Positions 7,009 through 15,888 of a DNA stretch of 32,487 nucleotides are shown one piece after another. Source of the stretch: Planctomycetota bacterium (lineage in GTDB: Bacteria; Planctomycetota; JACOTG01); the NCBI GenBank assembly GCA_016178505.1, contig JACOTG010000204.1:1-32487 (forward strand). Reading direction: 5' to 3'. Each line of letters opens with the position of its first letter. Within the stretch, counting starts at the first letter, position 1. Position numbers and translations under genes: made by a program. The notes beneath the pieces were generated by a model. The model had not been told where the DNA came from. It did no database searches and saw nothing but the letters and a program-made list of their open reading frames with translations.

Positions 7009-7266
7009 CATTGTGACAGACCCCTTCGGCCCGCCGCCGACCCGCCTGCCATCCTGACAGATCGACCGCGGGGCGAGCGATTCAATGGAATCCTCAAACT
7101 ATTTGATGGCAGGCTGTTGAGTCGCGCTGCCCCAACGCGGATCGCTCTGGCATTGCCTTTGCCAATCGAAGTCCGTCTCAGGATTCCGAACCAGGGGTTT
7201 CCGTCGACTTTCATTCAACGATTCTCAGCGCAGGCCGGCACTAGAAGAGGAAGAGGAGGATCCTGC
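7009..7266 (+). promoter_or_regulatory. Long leader of the groEL1 operon
   Basis: These 258 bp show no gene. They contain a 9-bp inverted repeat with arms CCTGCCATC (7045-7053) and GATGGCAGG (7105-7113), a smaller one TCAAA-CTA-TTTGA (7094-7106), and a sigma-54-like site at 7148-7162. No CIRCE element (the HrcA operator) and no clear sigma-32 promoter is seen. Heat-shock control must therefore use something else, perhaps the inverted repeats. Confidence 0.45.
7148..7162 (+). promoter_or_regulatory. Sigma-54-like -24/-12 element
   Basis: TGGCATTGCCTTTGC has the TGGC of the -24 box and the TTGC of the -12 box with the exact GG-N10-GC spacing (GG 7149-7150, GC 7161-7162). The bases after TGGCA deviate from the consensus. 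Transcription would start near 7174, some 93 nt before groEL1. An enhancer-binding activator would be needed; none is encoded in the window. Confidence 0.4.
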
Positions 7267-8922
7267 ATGGGCGCAAAGCAGATCGTTTTCGACCAAGAAG
7301 CACGAGAGGCCATCAAAGCGGGCGTGACGAAGCTCGCGCGCGCGGTGAAGAGCACGCTCGGACCGCGCGGGCGGAACGCAGTGCTCGACAAAGGCTATGG
7401 CGGCCCCACCGTCACGAAGGACGGAGTGAGCGTCGCCGAAGAGATCGAGCTCAAGAACCCGTTCGAGAACATGGGCGCACAGCTCGTGAAGGAAGTCGCC
7501 AGCAAGACGAGCGACGTCGCCGGTGACGGCACCACGACGGCCACCGTACTCACCGAGGCGATCTACGTCGAAGGGCTCAAGGCCATCACGGCCGGGATGA
7601 ACCCGGTCGACCTCACGCGCGGGATCCGCACGGGGGTCGAGAAGGTCGTCGAGCAGCTCGGCAAGATGAGCCGCCCGGTGAAGGGAAGCAAGGAAGTCGC
7701 ACAGATCGGATCCATCGCGGCGAACAACGACACGGAAGTCGGCAACATGATCGCACAGGCGATGGAGAAGGTCGGCAAGGACGGCGTGATCACGATCGAA
7801 GAAGGCAAGAGCCTCGACACGGAAGTCGAGGTCGTCGAGGGAATGCAATTCGATCGCGGATACCTCTCGCCGCACTTCGTCACGGACCAGGACCGGATGG
7901 AAGCCGTCCTCGAAGACTGCTTCGTGCTGATCCACGAGGAGAAGATCTCGTCGGTCGCGAAGATCATCCCGATCCTCGAGAAGATCGCGAAGTCCGGAAA
8001 GCCTCTCCTGATCATCGCGGAAGAAATCGAAGGCGAGGCCCTCGCAACGCTCGTCGTCAATCGTCTGCGCGGGACTGTGAAGGTTTGCGCGGTGAAGGCG
8101 CCGGGCTACGGCGATCGTCGCAAGGCGATGCTCGAGGACATCTCGATCCTCACGGGCGGCAAGGCCTTCTTCAAGGACCTCGGCATCGATCTCGAGAAGG
8201 TCGACCTGAAGGAGCTGGGCCGCGCCAAGAAGATCACGGTCGACGCGGACAACACGACGATCGTCGAGGGCGCGGGCAAGAAGGAAGCAATCCAAGGCCG
8301 CATCGCTCAGATCCGCAAGGAAGTCGATGCCACCACGTCCGACTACGATCGCGAGAAGCTCCAGGAGCGACTCGCGAAGCTCACGGGCGGAGTCGCGCAG
8401 ATTCGCGTCGGCGCCGCGACCGAAACCGAGCTCAAGGAGAAGAAGGCGCGCGTCGAAGACGCTCTCCACGCCACGCGCGCAGCCGTCGAGGAAGGCATCC
8501 TTCCGGGCGGCGGCGTCGCGCTCCTTCGCGCATCGAAGGTTCTCGATTCGTACAAGGGCGACAGCTCCGATGAAATGCACGGCGTCGAGATCCTGCGCCG
8601 CGCGCTCCAGACTCCGCTCCGAACGATCGCCGAGAACTGCGGCGTCGACGGCGCGGTCGTTGTGAAAAAGGTCCTCGCGGGCAAGGACGCGTTCGGCTAC
8701 GACGCCGACGCGGCCGAGTTCTGCGACCTCCTCGAGCGCGGCATCATCGATCCGACGAAAGTCACCCGCTTCGCGCTGCAGAACGCCGCCAGCGTGTCGA
8801 CGGTGCTCCTCACCACCGATGCGCTGATCTCGAACATTCCGGAGAAGGAAAAGAAGGAGCACTCGCACGGCGGCGACGAGATGGGCGGCGGCGGCATGGA
8901 CGACATGGAAGGCATGTATTGA
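7267..8922 (+). CDS. groEL: Chaperonin GroEL, copy 1
   Basis: A full-length 551-residue 60-kDa chaperonin that forms the folding cage with GroES. The ATP site is intact: [20 protein letters not shown] and, near the end of the intermediate domain, [16 protein letters not shown] with the hydrolytic Asp. It closes with a Gly/Met-rich tail ([17 protein letters not shown]), the flexible tail type of major housekeeping GroELs. The ATG at 7267 is preceded by GAGGAGGATC; an in-frame GTG farther up would run through the leader and is rejected. It is first in the operon, before groES, the reverse of the usual groES-groEL order. Given its tail, this copy is likely the general chaperonin. Confidence 0.97.
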   Translation: MGAKQIVFDQEAREAIKAGVTKLARAVKSTLGPRGRNAVLDKGYGGPTVTKDGVSVAEEIELKNPFENMGAQLVKEVASKTSDVAGDGTTTATVLTEAIYVEGLKAITAGMNPVDLTRGIRTGVEKVVEQLGKMSRPVKGSKEVAQIGSIAANNDTEVGNMIAQAMEKVGKDGVITIEEGKSLDTEVEVVEGMQFDRGYLSPHFVTDQDRMEAVLEDCFVLIHEEKISSVAKIIPILEKIAKSGKPLLIIAEEIEGEALATLVVNRLRGTVKVCAVKAPGYGDRRKAMLEDISILTGGKAFFKDLGIDLEKVDLKELGRAKKITVDADNTTIVEGAGKKEAIQGRIAQIRKEVDATTSDYDREKLQERLAKLTGGVAQIRVGAATETELKEKKARVEDALHATRAAVEEGILPGGGVALLRASKVLDSYKGDSSDEMHGVEILRRALQTPLRTIAENCGVDGAVVVKKVLAGKDAFGYDADAAEFCDLLERGIIDPTKVTRFALQNAASVSTVLLTTDALISNIPEKEKKEHSHGGDEMGGGGMDDMEGMY

Positions 8923-8945
8923 GCTCGAAGACAGGAGACAACCAA

Positions 8946-9233
8946 ATGAAAATTCAACCACTGGATGATCGCGTTCTCATCAAGCCGTTGGAGACCGAAG
9001 AGAAGACGGCGGGCGGCATCGTGATTCCCGACACCGCCAAGGAGAAGCCGATTCGCGGCCTCGTCGAAGCGGTCGGCAACGGCCGCGTGCTCGACAACGG
9101 CGAGCGATTCGACCTCTCGCTCAAGAAGGGCGACAAGGTCCTGTTCGGCAAGTACTCCGGCACCGAGATCAAGATCGAGGGCGTCGAGTACAAGATCATG
9201 AAGGAGAGCGAGGTCCTCGCGAAGATCGATTAG
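8946..9233 (+). CDS. groES: Co-chaperonin GroES
   Basis: This 95-residue co-chaperonin is the lid of the GroEL cage. It starts [16 protein letters not shown], has the mobile loop around [18 protein letters not shown], and ends in [15 protein letters not shown]; all are typical and full-length. The ATG at 8946 follows CAGGAGAC at good spacing. It is the only groES in the window and sits between two groEL genes, so it probably serves both. The gap to groEL1 is 23 nt. Confidence 0.97.
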   Translation: MKIQPLDDRVLIKPLETEEKTAGGIVIPDTAKEKPIRGLVEAVGNGRVLDNGERFDLSLKKGDKVLFGKYSGTEIKIEGVEYKIMKESEVLAKID

Positions 9234-9241
9234 CGAGAGGC

Positions 9242-9322
9242 ACCGCGAACCAACGGGCAGTTGATCAATGCTGCTCGAGAAAAACCGCGAACGAACGGGC
9301 GGCTGAACAGAGCTGCTCGAGA
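9242..9322. repeat. Pair of 39-nt direct repeats between groES and groEL2
   Basis: ACCGCGAAC...CTGCTCGAGA occurs at 9242-9280 and again at 9284-9322, matching at 33 of 39 positions with a 42-nt period. The pair fills most of the gap between groES and groEL2 and does not encode a frame of its own. It could be a processing or translation-control element, or the scar of a local duplication. Confidence 0.75.
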
Positions 9323-9346
9323 GGAATCTCAAAGGAGGAAGTGAAC

Positions 9347-10966
9347 GTGCCCAAGCAATTGCTGTTCGACGAGGACGCTCGCCGCCGGATTCAGCGCGGC
9401 GTTCAGCAGCTCGCCAAGGCCGTCAAGGTCACGCTCGGCCCCACCGGCAAGGAGGTCATCCTCCAGCGCAGCTATGGCTCACCCATCGTCACGAAGGACG
9501 GCGTCACGGTTTCGAAGGAAATCGAACTTCCCGATCCGTTCGAGAACATGGGCGCCAAGCTCGTGAACGAAGTCGCCAGCAAGACGAGCGACGTCGCCGG
9601 CGATGGAACGACGACCGCCACCGTGCTCGCAGAGGCGATCTTCAACGAGGGCCTCAAGGCGCTGACGTCGGGCATCAACCCGGTCGCGCTGAAGCGCGGC
9701 ATCGACAAAGCCGTCGAAGCCGCCGTCGGCGAGATCCAGAAGCTTTCGCGTCCCGTGAAGAAGAACCAGGAGATCGAGCAAGTCGCCACGATCTCGGCCA
9801 ACAACGACAACTCGATCGGCAAGCTCCTCGCGCAGGCGATGGACAAGGTCGGCAAAGACGGCGTCATCACCGTCGAAGAGTCGAAGTCGACCGAGACCAC
9901 GCTGGAGTTCGTCGAGGGCATGCAGTTCGACAAGGGCTACATCTCGCCCTACTTCGTCACGAGCCCCGAGACGATGGACGCCCAGCTCGACGATCCGTAC
10001 ATCCTCATCTACGAGAAGAAGGTTTCGAACCTGCGCGAGTTCCTCCCCGTGCTCGAGCGCTGCGCGCAGACCGGGAAGCCATTGCTCGTCATCGCGGAGG
10101 ACGTCGAGGCCGAGGCGCTAGCCACGCTCGTCGTCAACAAGCTGCGCGGCGTTCTCAAGACGTGCGCGGTGAAGGCGCCCGGCTTCGGCGATCGCCGCAA
10201 GGCCATGTTGCAAGACATCGCCACGGTCACCGGCGGGCAGTGCATCACGGAAGACCTCGGGATCAAGCTCGAGAACCTCACGCTCAACGATCTCGGCCGC
10301 GCGAAGTCCGTCACGGTCGACAAGGAGAACACGACGATCGTGAAGGGCGCGGGCAAGCGGTCCGACATCGACGCCCGCATCGCCCAGATCCGCACTCAGA
10401 TCGAGTCGACGACCTCGGACTACGACCGCGAGAAGCTGCAGGAACGCCTGGCGAAGCTCACGGGCGGCGTGGCCGTGGTCAACGTCGGCGCGATCACCGA
10501 GGCGGCGATGAAGGAGAAGAAGGCGCGCGTCGAGGACGCGCTCCACGCGACGCGGGCCGCAGCCGAAGAAGGCATCGTGCCGGGCGGCGGCGTCGCTTAC
10601 ATCCGCGCGATCCCGGCGGTGCGAGACCTCAAGCTTCGCGGCGACGAGCGCCACGGCGCGCGCATCATCGCGAAGGCGCTCGAGGCTCCGCTGCGCCAGA
10701 TCTCCGAGAACACGGGCCTCGACGGCTCCGTCATCGTCGAGGAAGTGAAGGAGAAGGCGGCCACGATCGGATTCAACGCCAACACGCAAGAGTTCGTCGA
10801 CATGTTCAAGGAAGGCATCGTCGATCCGACGAAGGTCGCGCGCGTCGCCTTGCAGAACGCCGCGTCGATCGCCGGCCTCATGCTGACGACCGAGACGATG
10901 ATCACCGACTTCAAGGACGACAAGGACAAGAGGAAGTCGAGGCTCGTCGAGGGCGCCATCAGCTAG
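9347..10966 (+). CDS. groEL: Chaperonin GroEL, copy 2
   Basis: A second complete chaperonin, 539 residues, closely related to copy 1 over its whole length ([36 protein letters not shown]). The main difference is the end: it finishes charged ([19 protein letters not shown]) with no Gly/Met tail. Copies without that tail are often specialised in other bacteria; here that is an inference. The GTG at 9347 is chosen over the GTG at 9341 because AAAGGAGG ends at 9338, giving 8 nt of spacing rather than 2. Confidence 0.95.
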   Translation: MPKQLLFDEDARRRIQRGVQQLAKAVKVTLGPTGKEVILQRSYGSPIVTKDGVTVSKEIELPDPFENMGAKLVNEVASKTSDVAGDGTTTATVLAEAIFNEGLKALTSGINPVALKRGIDKAVEAAVGEIQKLSRPVKKNQEIEQVATISANNDNSIGKLLAQAMDKVGKDGVITVEESKSTETTLEFVEGMQFDKGYISPYFVTSPETMDAQLDDPYILIYEKKVSNLREFLPVLERCAQTGKPLLVIAEDVEAEALATLVVNKLRGVLKTCAVKAPGFGDRRKAMLQDIATVTGGQCITEDLGIKLENLTLNDLGRAKSVTVDKENTTIVKGAGKRSDIDARIAQIRTQIESTTSDYDREKLQERLAKLTGGVAVVNVGAITEAAMKEKKARVEDALHATRAAAEEGIVPGGGVAYIRAIPAVRDLKLRGDERHGARIIAKALEAPLRQISENTGLDGSVIVEEVKEKAATIGFNANTQEFVDMFKEGIVDPTKVARVALQNAASIAGLMLTTETMITDFKDDKDKRKSRLVEGAIS

Positions 10967-10985
10967 TAGATTAACGCGACTCCAT

Positions 10986-11025
10986 GCGAGGCCGTTCTTC
11001 CGTGAACGCGGGGGGACGGCCTCGC
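10986..11025 (+). terminator. Strong hairpin between groEL2 and dnaJ
   Basis: GCGAGGCCGT (10986-10995) pairs perfectly with ACGGCCTCGC (11016-11025), and the 20-nt loop can extend the stem by G-C and G-U pairs. No T tract follows. It lies 20 nt after groEL2 and 23 nt before dnaJ, so it may act as an attenuator or a 3'-end stabiliser giving different amounts of chaperonin and DnaJ/GrpE. Confidence 0.5.
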
Positions 11026-11047
11026 TCGACGATCCGGGCGAGTGAAA

Positions 11048-12169
11048 ATGCCTGAGAGCAGCGACTACTACCGAGTCCTCGAGGTCGAACGCAGCGCCTC
11101 GGACGACGAGATCAAGAAGGCGTTTCGCAAAGCGGCGCTCAAGCATCACCCGGACCGCAACCCCGGCAACAAGGACGCGGAGCACCGCTTCAAGCAGGCG
11201 GCCGAGGCGTACGAGGTGTTGTCCGACCCCGAGAAGCGCCGGATCTACGATCAGTACGGCGCAGAAGGCCTGCGCGGCGCTTCGGGCGGAGGGTTCTCGA
11301 GCGCGAGCACCGAGGACATCTTCGAGCACTTCCGCGACGTCTTCGAAGGGACGATCTTCGCCGACTTCTTCGGCGGCGCACGACGCGGCGGACGGGGCGC
11401 GCGTGGGGCTCACCTTCGCTGCGACATCGAAATCGACTTCGAACAGGTTCTGACGGGCGCCGAGAAGACCATCGAGATCGAGCGCCACGAGACGTGCAAC
11501 GAGTGCCGCGGCTCCGGTGCGCGTAAAGGCTCGGCTCCGTCGACCTGCTCGCTCTGCCGAGGGCACGGCCAAGTGCAGCAGGCTCAAGGCCCCTTCTTCA
11601 TCCGAACGACCTGCCCGCGTTGCGGCGGCGCCGGTAGAGTCATCAACGATCCGTGCCCCGCGTGCAGCGGCACCGGCCGAACGCGCGTGAAACGAACGCT
11701 GCAGATCAAGGTGCCCCCGGGCATCGACGAAGGCATGCAGCTTCGCATCGGCGGCGAAGGCGAAGGGGGACGAGACGGCGCGAGCCGCGGCGATCTCTAC
11801 TGCGTCGTCCACGTGAAGCCGCACGCGTTCTTCCAGCGTCGGGACGAGGACGTTTACCTCGACCTTCCGATCAACTTCACGCTTGCGGCGCTCGGCGGTG
11901 AGGTCGAGGTCCCGACCATCGATGGGTCCGTCACGCTGAAGATCTCGCGCGGCACGCAGACCGGCCAGGAGCTGCGCATCAAGGGCAAGGGCTTCCCGAG
12001 CCTCGACGGCGGCGGCACGGGATCGCAGATCGTTCGGGTCTTCGTCGAGGTGCCGAAGAAGCTCACCGCCAAACAGGAGGAGCTGCTCCGTCAGTTCGAG
12101 AAAACCGAGGAACCGCGCTCCGAGGCGCGCGAAAAAGGTCTGTTCGACAAGTTCAAGGATTACTTCTGA
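11048..12169 (+). CDS. dnaJ: Chaperone DnaJ (type I Hsp40)
   Basis: This 373-residue Hsp70 co-chaperone stimulates DnaK ATPase and delivers clients. The J domain (residues 5-70) has the HPD motif at 34-36; a Gly/Phe-rich linker follows (75-120). The four zinc-centre repeats are complete: CNECRGSG (150), CSLCRGHG (167), CPRCGGAG (189) and CPACSGTG (203). The C-terminal substrate-binding domains end in LFDKFKDYF. The ATG at 11048 gives [11 protein letters not shown]; a GTG two codons earlier is also in frame. DnaK itself is not in the window. Confidence 0.96.
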   Translation: MPESSDYYRVLEVERSASDDEIKKAFRKAALKHHPDRNPGNKDAEHRFKQAAEAYEVLSDPEKRRIYDQYGAEGLRGASGGGFSSASTEDIFEHFRDVFEGTIFADFFGGARRGGRGARGAHLRCDIEIDFEQVLTGAEKTIEIERHETCNECRGSGARKGSAPSTCSLCRGHGQVQQAQGPFFIRTTCPRCGGAGRVINDPCPACSGTGRTRVKRTLQIKVPPGIDEGMQLRIGGEGEGGRDGASRGDLYCVVHVKPHAFFQRRDEDVYLDLPINFTLAALGGEVEVPTIDGSVTLKISRGTQTGQELRIKGKGFPSLDGGGTGSQIVRVFVEVPKKLTAKQEELLRQFEKTEEPRSEAREKGLFDKFKDYF

Positions 12170-12189
12170 TCTCGCAGGCGAGCGTCGAC

Positions 12190-12771
12190 ATGAGCAAGAA
12201 TGCCAAGCGAAACGAAGAGCCGAAGCCCGAACCCGCTTCGGAGCCTACGCCCATCGACGAAATTCGAATGAGCGCGAAGGAAGTCGAGGAGCTTCGAGCC
12301 AAGGCCAAAGAGCGCGACCAGTTCCTCGACCAATTGCAGCGATCGAAGGCCGAACTGGCGAACTACCAAAAGCGCGTCGAGCGCGATCGCGAGACGTGGT
12401 CGCAAGAAGCAGTCGCGCGGTTCGTCGCGCGGCTCATCCCGTTCCTCGACGACGTCGAGCGCGCGCTCGCCGCCGTGCGCGAGGGCAAGGACTTCGGCTC
12501 GGTCGAGCGCGGACTCGAGATGATGGAGAAATCGTTCCACTCGCTGCTCACGGATCAAGGAGTGAAGCCGATCGCGGCGGTGGGGCTGCCGTTCGATCCG
12601 AGGCAACACGAGGCCGTCGCGCAGCGCGTCGACCAAACCGAACCGGACGGCACGGTCCTCGTCGAAATTCAGAAGGGATACACGATGGGCGGTCGAGTGC
12701 TGCGTCCGGCTCAAGTCATCGTCTCGCGAGAAACGGACGATGCGTCCGAGACGCCGGCAGAGGGAAACTAA
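12190..12771 (+). CDS. grpE: Nucleotide exchange factor GrpE
   Basis: The 193-residue protein exchanges ADP for ATP on DnaK. An acidic, disordered N-terminus (about 1-25) is followed by the long coiled-coil dimerisation helix (about 28-75, KAELANYQKRVERDRE). The C-terminal beta-domain carries the family signature from DGTVLVEIQKGYTMGGRVLRPAQVIVS. It comes 20 nt after dnaJ and ends TAATG, sharing one base with the next start. The order dnaJ-grpE is less common than grpE-dnaK-dnaJ. Confidence 0.94.
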   Translation: MSKNAKRNEEPKPEPASEPTPIDEIRMSAKEVEELRAKAKERDQFLDQLQRSKAELANYQKRVERDRETWSQEAVARFVARLIPFLDDVERALAAVREGKDFGSVERGLEMMEKSFHSLLTDQGVKPIAAVGLPFDPRQHEAVAQRVDQTEPDGTVLVEIQKGYTMGGRVLRPAQVIVSRETDDASETPAEGN

Positions 12772-13127
12772 TGCCGACCTACGACTACGTGTGCGATGCG
12801 TGCGGCCACAAGTTCGAGCTGTTCCAGAGCATGTCCGAACGCCTCGTGAAGAAGTGCCCGAAGTGCGGAAAGCCTCGCGCGCGGCGACTCATCGGTCCCG
12901 GCGCCGGGCTCATCTTCAAAGGCTCGGGCTTTTACATCACCGACTATCGAAGCCAAGACTACAAGAACCAGGCGAAGGCCGACGTCGAGCCGCCGAAGCC
13001 GAAGGCCGATGCCAAAGCCGACGCCAAGCCCGACGCGCCGAAGACGGAAACTCCGAAATCCGAGAAGCCGGCACCCTCCTCCAACAAGGGGGACAAGCCA
13101 AAGAAGAAGGGGAAGAAGGGAGACTGA
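12771..13127 (+). CDS. FmdB-family zinc-ribbon protein with charged tail
   Basis: The 118-residue protein begins [19 protein letters not shown], the hallmark of the FmdB/CxxC_CXXC_SSSS regulatory zinc ribbons. Metal ligands are Cys8/Cys11 and Cys29/Cys32. The first 60 residues are the whole family domain (ending [13 protein letters not shown]). The remaining half is a low-complexity Lys/Ala/Pro/Asp tail ([13 protein letters not shown] ... KKKGKKGD), probably disordered. The family was named from a putative regulator of an amidase operon, and its molecular role is unsettled. It overlaps grpE by one base, so it is co-translated with the chaperone genes. Confidence 0.88.
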   Translation: MPTYDYVCDACGHKFELFQSMSERLVKKCPKCGKPRARRLIGPGAGLIFKGSGFYITDYRSQDYKNQAKADVEPPKPKADAKADAKPDAPKTETPKSEKPAPSSNKGDKPKKKGKKGD

Positions 13128-13134
13128 GTCGACC

Positions 13135-13356
13135 GTGCCCACGATGAGCTGCCCGACTTGTCGAAAGAAGCAGACCTTCGAACGCATCGCCGATCTGCCG
13201 TACTTCCCGTTCTGCAGCAAGCGATGCCAGCTCATCGATCTCGGCAAGTGGGCGAACGAGGAGTACCGATTCTCGACGCACCTCGGACGCGATCGAGAAG
13301 AAGAAGCGTCTGACGAGAAGTCGGAGCCCAAGTCGACCGACGAGGGCGAAGACTAG
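13135..13356 (+). CDS. yacG: DNA gyrase inhibitor YacG-type zinc finger
   Basis: This 73-residue protein has the YacG zinc finger: CPTC (Cys6, Cys9), then [20 protein letters not shown] (Cys27, Cys31), the diagnostic family stretch. In E. coli YacG binds the GyrB C-terminus and blocks DNA binding. Both GTG 13135 and ATG 13144 are possible starts; GTG is favoured because GGGAG lies about 12 nt before it. The acidic tail ([21 protein letters not shown]) is longer than in E. coli. The gene ends TAGTG, overlapping the next start. Confidence 0.85.
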   Translation: MPTMSCPTCRKKQTFERIADLPYFPFCSKRCQLIDLGKWANEEYRFSTHLGRDREEEASDEKSEPKSTDEGED

Positions 13357-14336
13357 TGGCGGCGAGCGGGACCGGAGCGTGGGGCGAGCTGAGTTCGCTC
13401 CTGCGCCTCCTTTACCCCACCGCCCGCGACATCCGGAAGAACGCGCTCGTCGCGATCGCGCTCGGGATCGCGTTTCCACTCTCGCGGCTCGCGCGTGACG
13501 GAGTCGTCGCCGCAGGCATCGCGGATCCCTGGGCCACCGTCGCGTCCGCGCTCGTCGTCGGGTGGATCTTCTGGTCGTTCGTTTCCGCGACGCTCACGCG
13601 CCTCGCCGCGTTCGAAGTCGGCGCCGCCGAAGAGCCGCGACTGTCGACCGCACTGCGTTTCGCGCTCTCGCGCTTTCACGTGAACTTGCTCACGGCGCCA
13701 TCGATGCTCGTGGCGGTCGCCCTCTTCCTCGCGCCGGCGGCAGCCGTTGGCGCGCTCGCGCGCGTTCCCGTTGCAGGGCCTGTTGCGGCGGCAATACTCT
13801 TCCCGCTCGCGCTCGTCTCCGGCTTCGCGGCGGCGGCGACCCTCGTCGCGTTCGTCGTCGGCGCCCCGCTCGTTTCCGCGGCGCTCGCCGTCGAGGAGGC
13901 AACGCCGTTCGACGCCGTGAGCCGCGCGTTCAGCTATCTCGTGAACGCGCCCGCGACGTTCGTCGGCATGCGCCTCGTGATGCTGGCGTTCGGCGCCGTC
14001 ACCTTTGCCATCCGCGGGGTGATGGCGCTTGCGGCCGCGTGGGGTGCCTGCCGCATCTATTGCTACGCATCGGGCGCGACGATTCCCGATCCCTTCTGGC
14101 CTCGAGTCACCGAAGGCGCGCTGATCGTTCCGGCGCCGAGCGGCTCGCCGATCCTCGGATTCACGATCGCGGCGTTCTACGCCTACTTCGTCGCCTTCGC
14201 GTTTTCGTGGGCCTGCACGGCGCGCGTTGCCGTCTACCTCTGGCTACGCCGCCGCATCGACGGCACGCATCCGTGCGTGATCGTCACGGGTCAGGCACCG
14301 AGGCGACTCGCGGTTCCGGTGACTTCCGGCACTTGA
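13356..14336 (+). CDS. Multi-pass membrane protein of unknown function
   Basis: The 326-residue protein is dominated by hydrophobic helices: about 30-52, 60-82, 108-135, 138-170, 198-235 and 265-292 look membrane-spanning. I recognise no catalytic motif. The overall look (long Ala/Val/Leu helices with a short positively charged C-terminus) resembles uncharacterised membrane proteins of planctomycete-like genomes. Its GTG start at 13356 shares one base with the yacG stop (TAGTG), so it is translated with the chaperone/zinc-finger genes. No link to chaperones is known to me. Confidence 0.8.
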   Translation: MAASGTGAWGELSSLLRLLYPTARDIRKNALVAIALGIAFPLSRLARDGVVAAGIADPWATVASALVVGWIFWSFVSATLTRLAAFEVGAAEEPRLSTALRFALSRFHVNLLTAPSMLVAVALFLAPAAAVGALARVPVAGPVAAAILFPLALVSGFAAAATLVAFVVGAPLVSAALAVEEATPFDAVSRAFSYLVNAPATFVGMRLVMLAFGAVTFAIRGVMALAAAWGACRIYCYASGATIPDPFWPRVTEGALIVPAPSGSPILGFTIAAFYAYFVAFAFSWACTARVAVYLWLRRRIDGTHPCVIVTGQAPRRLAVPVTSGT

Positions 14337-14361
14337 ACCGCCGATCCGACCCCCGTATCCT
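14333..14361 (+). promoter_or_regulatory. Candidate promoter for the ATP-grasp gene
   Basis: TTGAAC (14333-14338) and TATCCT (14356-14361) are exactly 17 bp apart, each four of six to consensus. The start would fall near 14368, only about 8 nt before the ATG at 14376. That ATG has no ribosome-binding site, so the mRNA could be nearly leaderless. Confidence 0.3.
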
Positions 14362-14375
14362 CGCGCGCCATTCGC

Positions 14376-15383
14376 ATGAAGAAGATCGCACTGGCGTGCA
14401 ACTACAAGCCCGAGGGGGCTGATCCGTCGACGGGCGACCGCTACCTCGAGTGGGACTCGCCCGACACGATCGACGCCATCCGGAGCGCCCTCGCCAAAGA
14501 CGGCGACGTCGTCGTCATCGAGGGCGACGAGCGCGCCTCCGAACGTTTCCGTGCCGAGCGGCCGGACGTCGTCTTCAACATGGCGGAAGGAATTCGCGGG
14601 GTCGGCCGCGAAGCGTACGTCCCGACGATCCTCGAGGCGCTCGGCATCCCGTACACGGGAAGCGATCCTCTGACGCTCGCCATCTGCCTCGACAAGAGCC
14701 GCACGAAGGAGATCCTCGCGTTCCACCGTGTCCCGACCGCGCCGTTCGCCGTGGTCGACGATCCCGACGACATTCGCCCGCCGGGAAACCTTCCGTTCGT
14801 CGTGAAGCCACTGCACGAAGGATCGAGCATGGGCGTCTTCGATTCGTCGCTCGTGCGCGATGCGGCGTCGCTCGAGCGCGAGGTTCGCCGCGTCGTCGGC
14901 GACTATCGCGAGCCCGCGCTCATCGAGGAGTTCTTGCCGGGCCGCGAGTTCACGGTCGCCGTACTCGGGAACGGTCCGGACGCGCGAACGCTGCCGATCG
15001 TCGAGATCGATCTCGGAGTGCTTCCCGCCGGGAAGAGCCCGCTCTACTCCTATGAAGCGAAGTGGGTCTGGGATCGGCCCGAGGCGCCGCTTCGCATCTT
15101 CCACTGCCCCGCAGACGTCGCGCCCGATCTCGAGCGGAAGATCGTCGCCGCAACGCTCGCCGCGTATCGCGCGCTTCGGTGCCGCGACTGGTGTCGCATC
15201 GACATCCGACTCGACGCGCGAGGCGAACCGAACGTCATCGAGCTGAACCCGATCCCCGGCATCCTTCCCAATCCCGACGACAATTCCTGCTTCCCGAAGG
15301 CGGCGCGCGCCGCGGGGCTCGGCTACGAGGCGCTCGTCCGCACGGTGCTGCGCACCGCGCTCGACCGACTCGGGATGCGGTAG
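14376..15383 (+). CDS. D-Ala-D-Ala-ligase-like ATP-grasp enzyme
   Basis: The 335-residue protein has the ATP-grasp fold of D-alanine-D-alanine ligases: N-terminal DVVFNMAEGIRGVGREAYVP, then IPYTGSDPLTLAICLDKSRTK, the ATP-binding FVVKPLHEGSSMGV loop, and the metal site near the end, CRIDIRLDARG followed by VIELNPIPGI. A cell-wall Ddl is possible, but family members in such contexts often join other amino acids. No mur genes are nearby; instead a GNAT acetyltransferase follows after 4 nt and then an amino-acid permease. I read it as an ATP-dependent peptide or amino-acid ligase outside the murein cluster; the substrate is unknown. Confidence 0.82.
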   Translation: MKKIALACNYKPEGADPSTGDRYLEWDSPDTIDAIRSALAKDGDVVVIEGDERASERFRAERPDVVFNMAEGIRGVGREAYVPTILEALGIPYTGSDPLTLAICLDKSRTKEILAFHRVPTAPFAVVDDPDDIRPPGNLPFVVKPLHEGSSMGVFDSSLVRDAASLEREVRRVVGDYREPALIEEFLPGREFTVAVLGNGPDARTLPIVEIDLGVLPAGKSPLYSYEAKWVWDRPEAPLRIFHCPADVAPDLERKIVAATLAAYRALRCRDWCRIDIRLDARGEPNVIELNPIPGILPNPDDNSCFPKAARAAGLGYEALVRTVLRTALDRLGMR

Positions 15384-15387
15384 GCGC

Positions 15388-15888
15388 ATGCCGGTGAAGA
15401 TCCGCGGGCCCCGCAAGAGCGACCGTCCGGCGCTGCGGGCGCTCGTGGAATCGACCGGCGTTTTCGTTCCAGTCGAGGTGGAAGCGGCCGTCGAGCTGTT
15501 CGATGCCGCTCTCGTTCCGGGCCAGCCCGACGGCTATCACGTGCTCGTCCTCGAGGACGACGGCGAGTTCGCTGCGTACGCCTGCTTCGGGCACGTGCCG
15601 ATGACCGAGACGACGTTCGATCTCTATTGGATCGCCGTCTCGCCCGCACGGCACGGTCGCGGACTCGGACGCCGGATGCTCGCCGCGGTGTACGACGCCG
15701 TGCGTGCGATGGGCGGTCGCAAGATCATCGCGGAGACGTCGGACAAGCCGGGCTACGAGGCGACGAACGCTTTCTATCGCGCGACCGGTTGGGAGGAACG
15801 AGGGCGAATCCCCGACTTCTACCGGCCCGGCGACACGAAGGTCACTTACGTCAGGGACGTTCCCCCAACTTCGGAGAGTCCCGAATGA
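15388..15888 (+). CDS. GNAT-family N-acetyltransferase
   Basis: This 166-residue acetyltransferase has the acetyl-CoA-binding signature VSPARHGRGLGRRMLAAVYD (RGxGRR loop) and the closing GYEATNAFYRATGWEERGRI strand-helix. It begins 4 nt after the ATP-grasp gene and its stop overlaps the permease start (ATGA), so the three are one translational unit. The partnership suggests it acetylates the product or substrate of the ligase, or an amino acid brought in by the permease. That is inference; the family alone does not show the acceptor. Confidence 0.87.
   Translation: MPVKIRGPRKSDRPALRALVESTGVFVPVEVEAAVELFDAALVPGQPDGYHVLVLEDDGEFAAYACFGHVPMTETTFDLYWIAVSPARHGRGLGRRMLAAVYDAVRAMGGRKIIAETSDKPGYEATNAFYRATGWEERGRIPDFYRPGDTKVTYVRDVPPTSESPE

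Noticed and set aside
7009..7266. CIRCE operator in front of groEL1
   Set aside because: Neither TTAGCACTC nor its inverted partner occurs; the inverted repeats present have other sequence and spacing.
7225..8961. 578-codon open frame opposite groEL1 and groES
   Set aside because: It mirrors strongly conserved chaperonin genes; its translation is Asp/Arg/Leu-rich and repetitive, as expected from the antisense of high-GC codons.
10118..11824. 568-codon open frame opposite groEL2 and dnaJ
   Set aside because: It spans two real genes and their gap on the other strand; composition is that of antisense shadow and no motif is seen.
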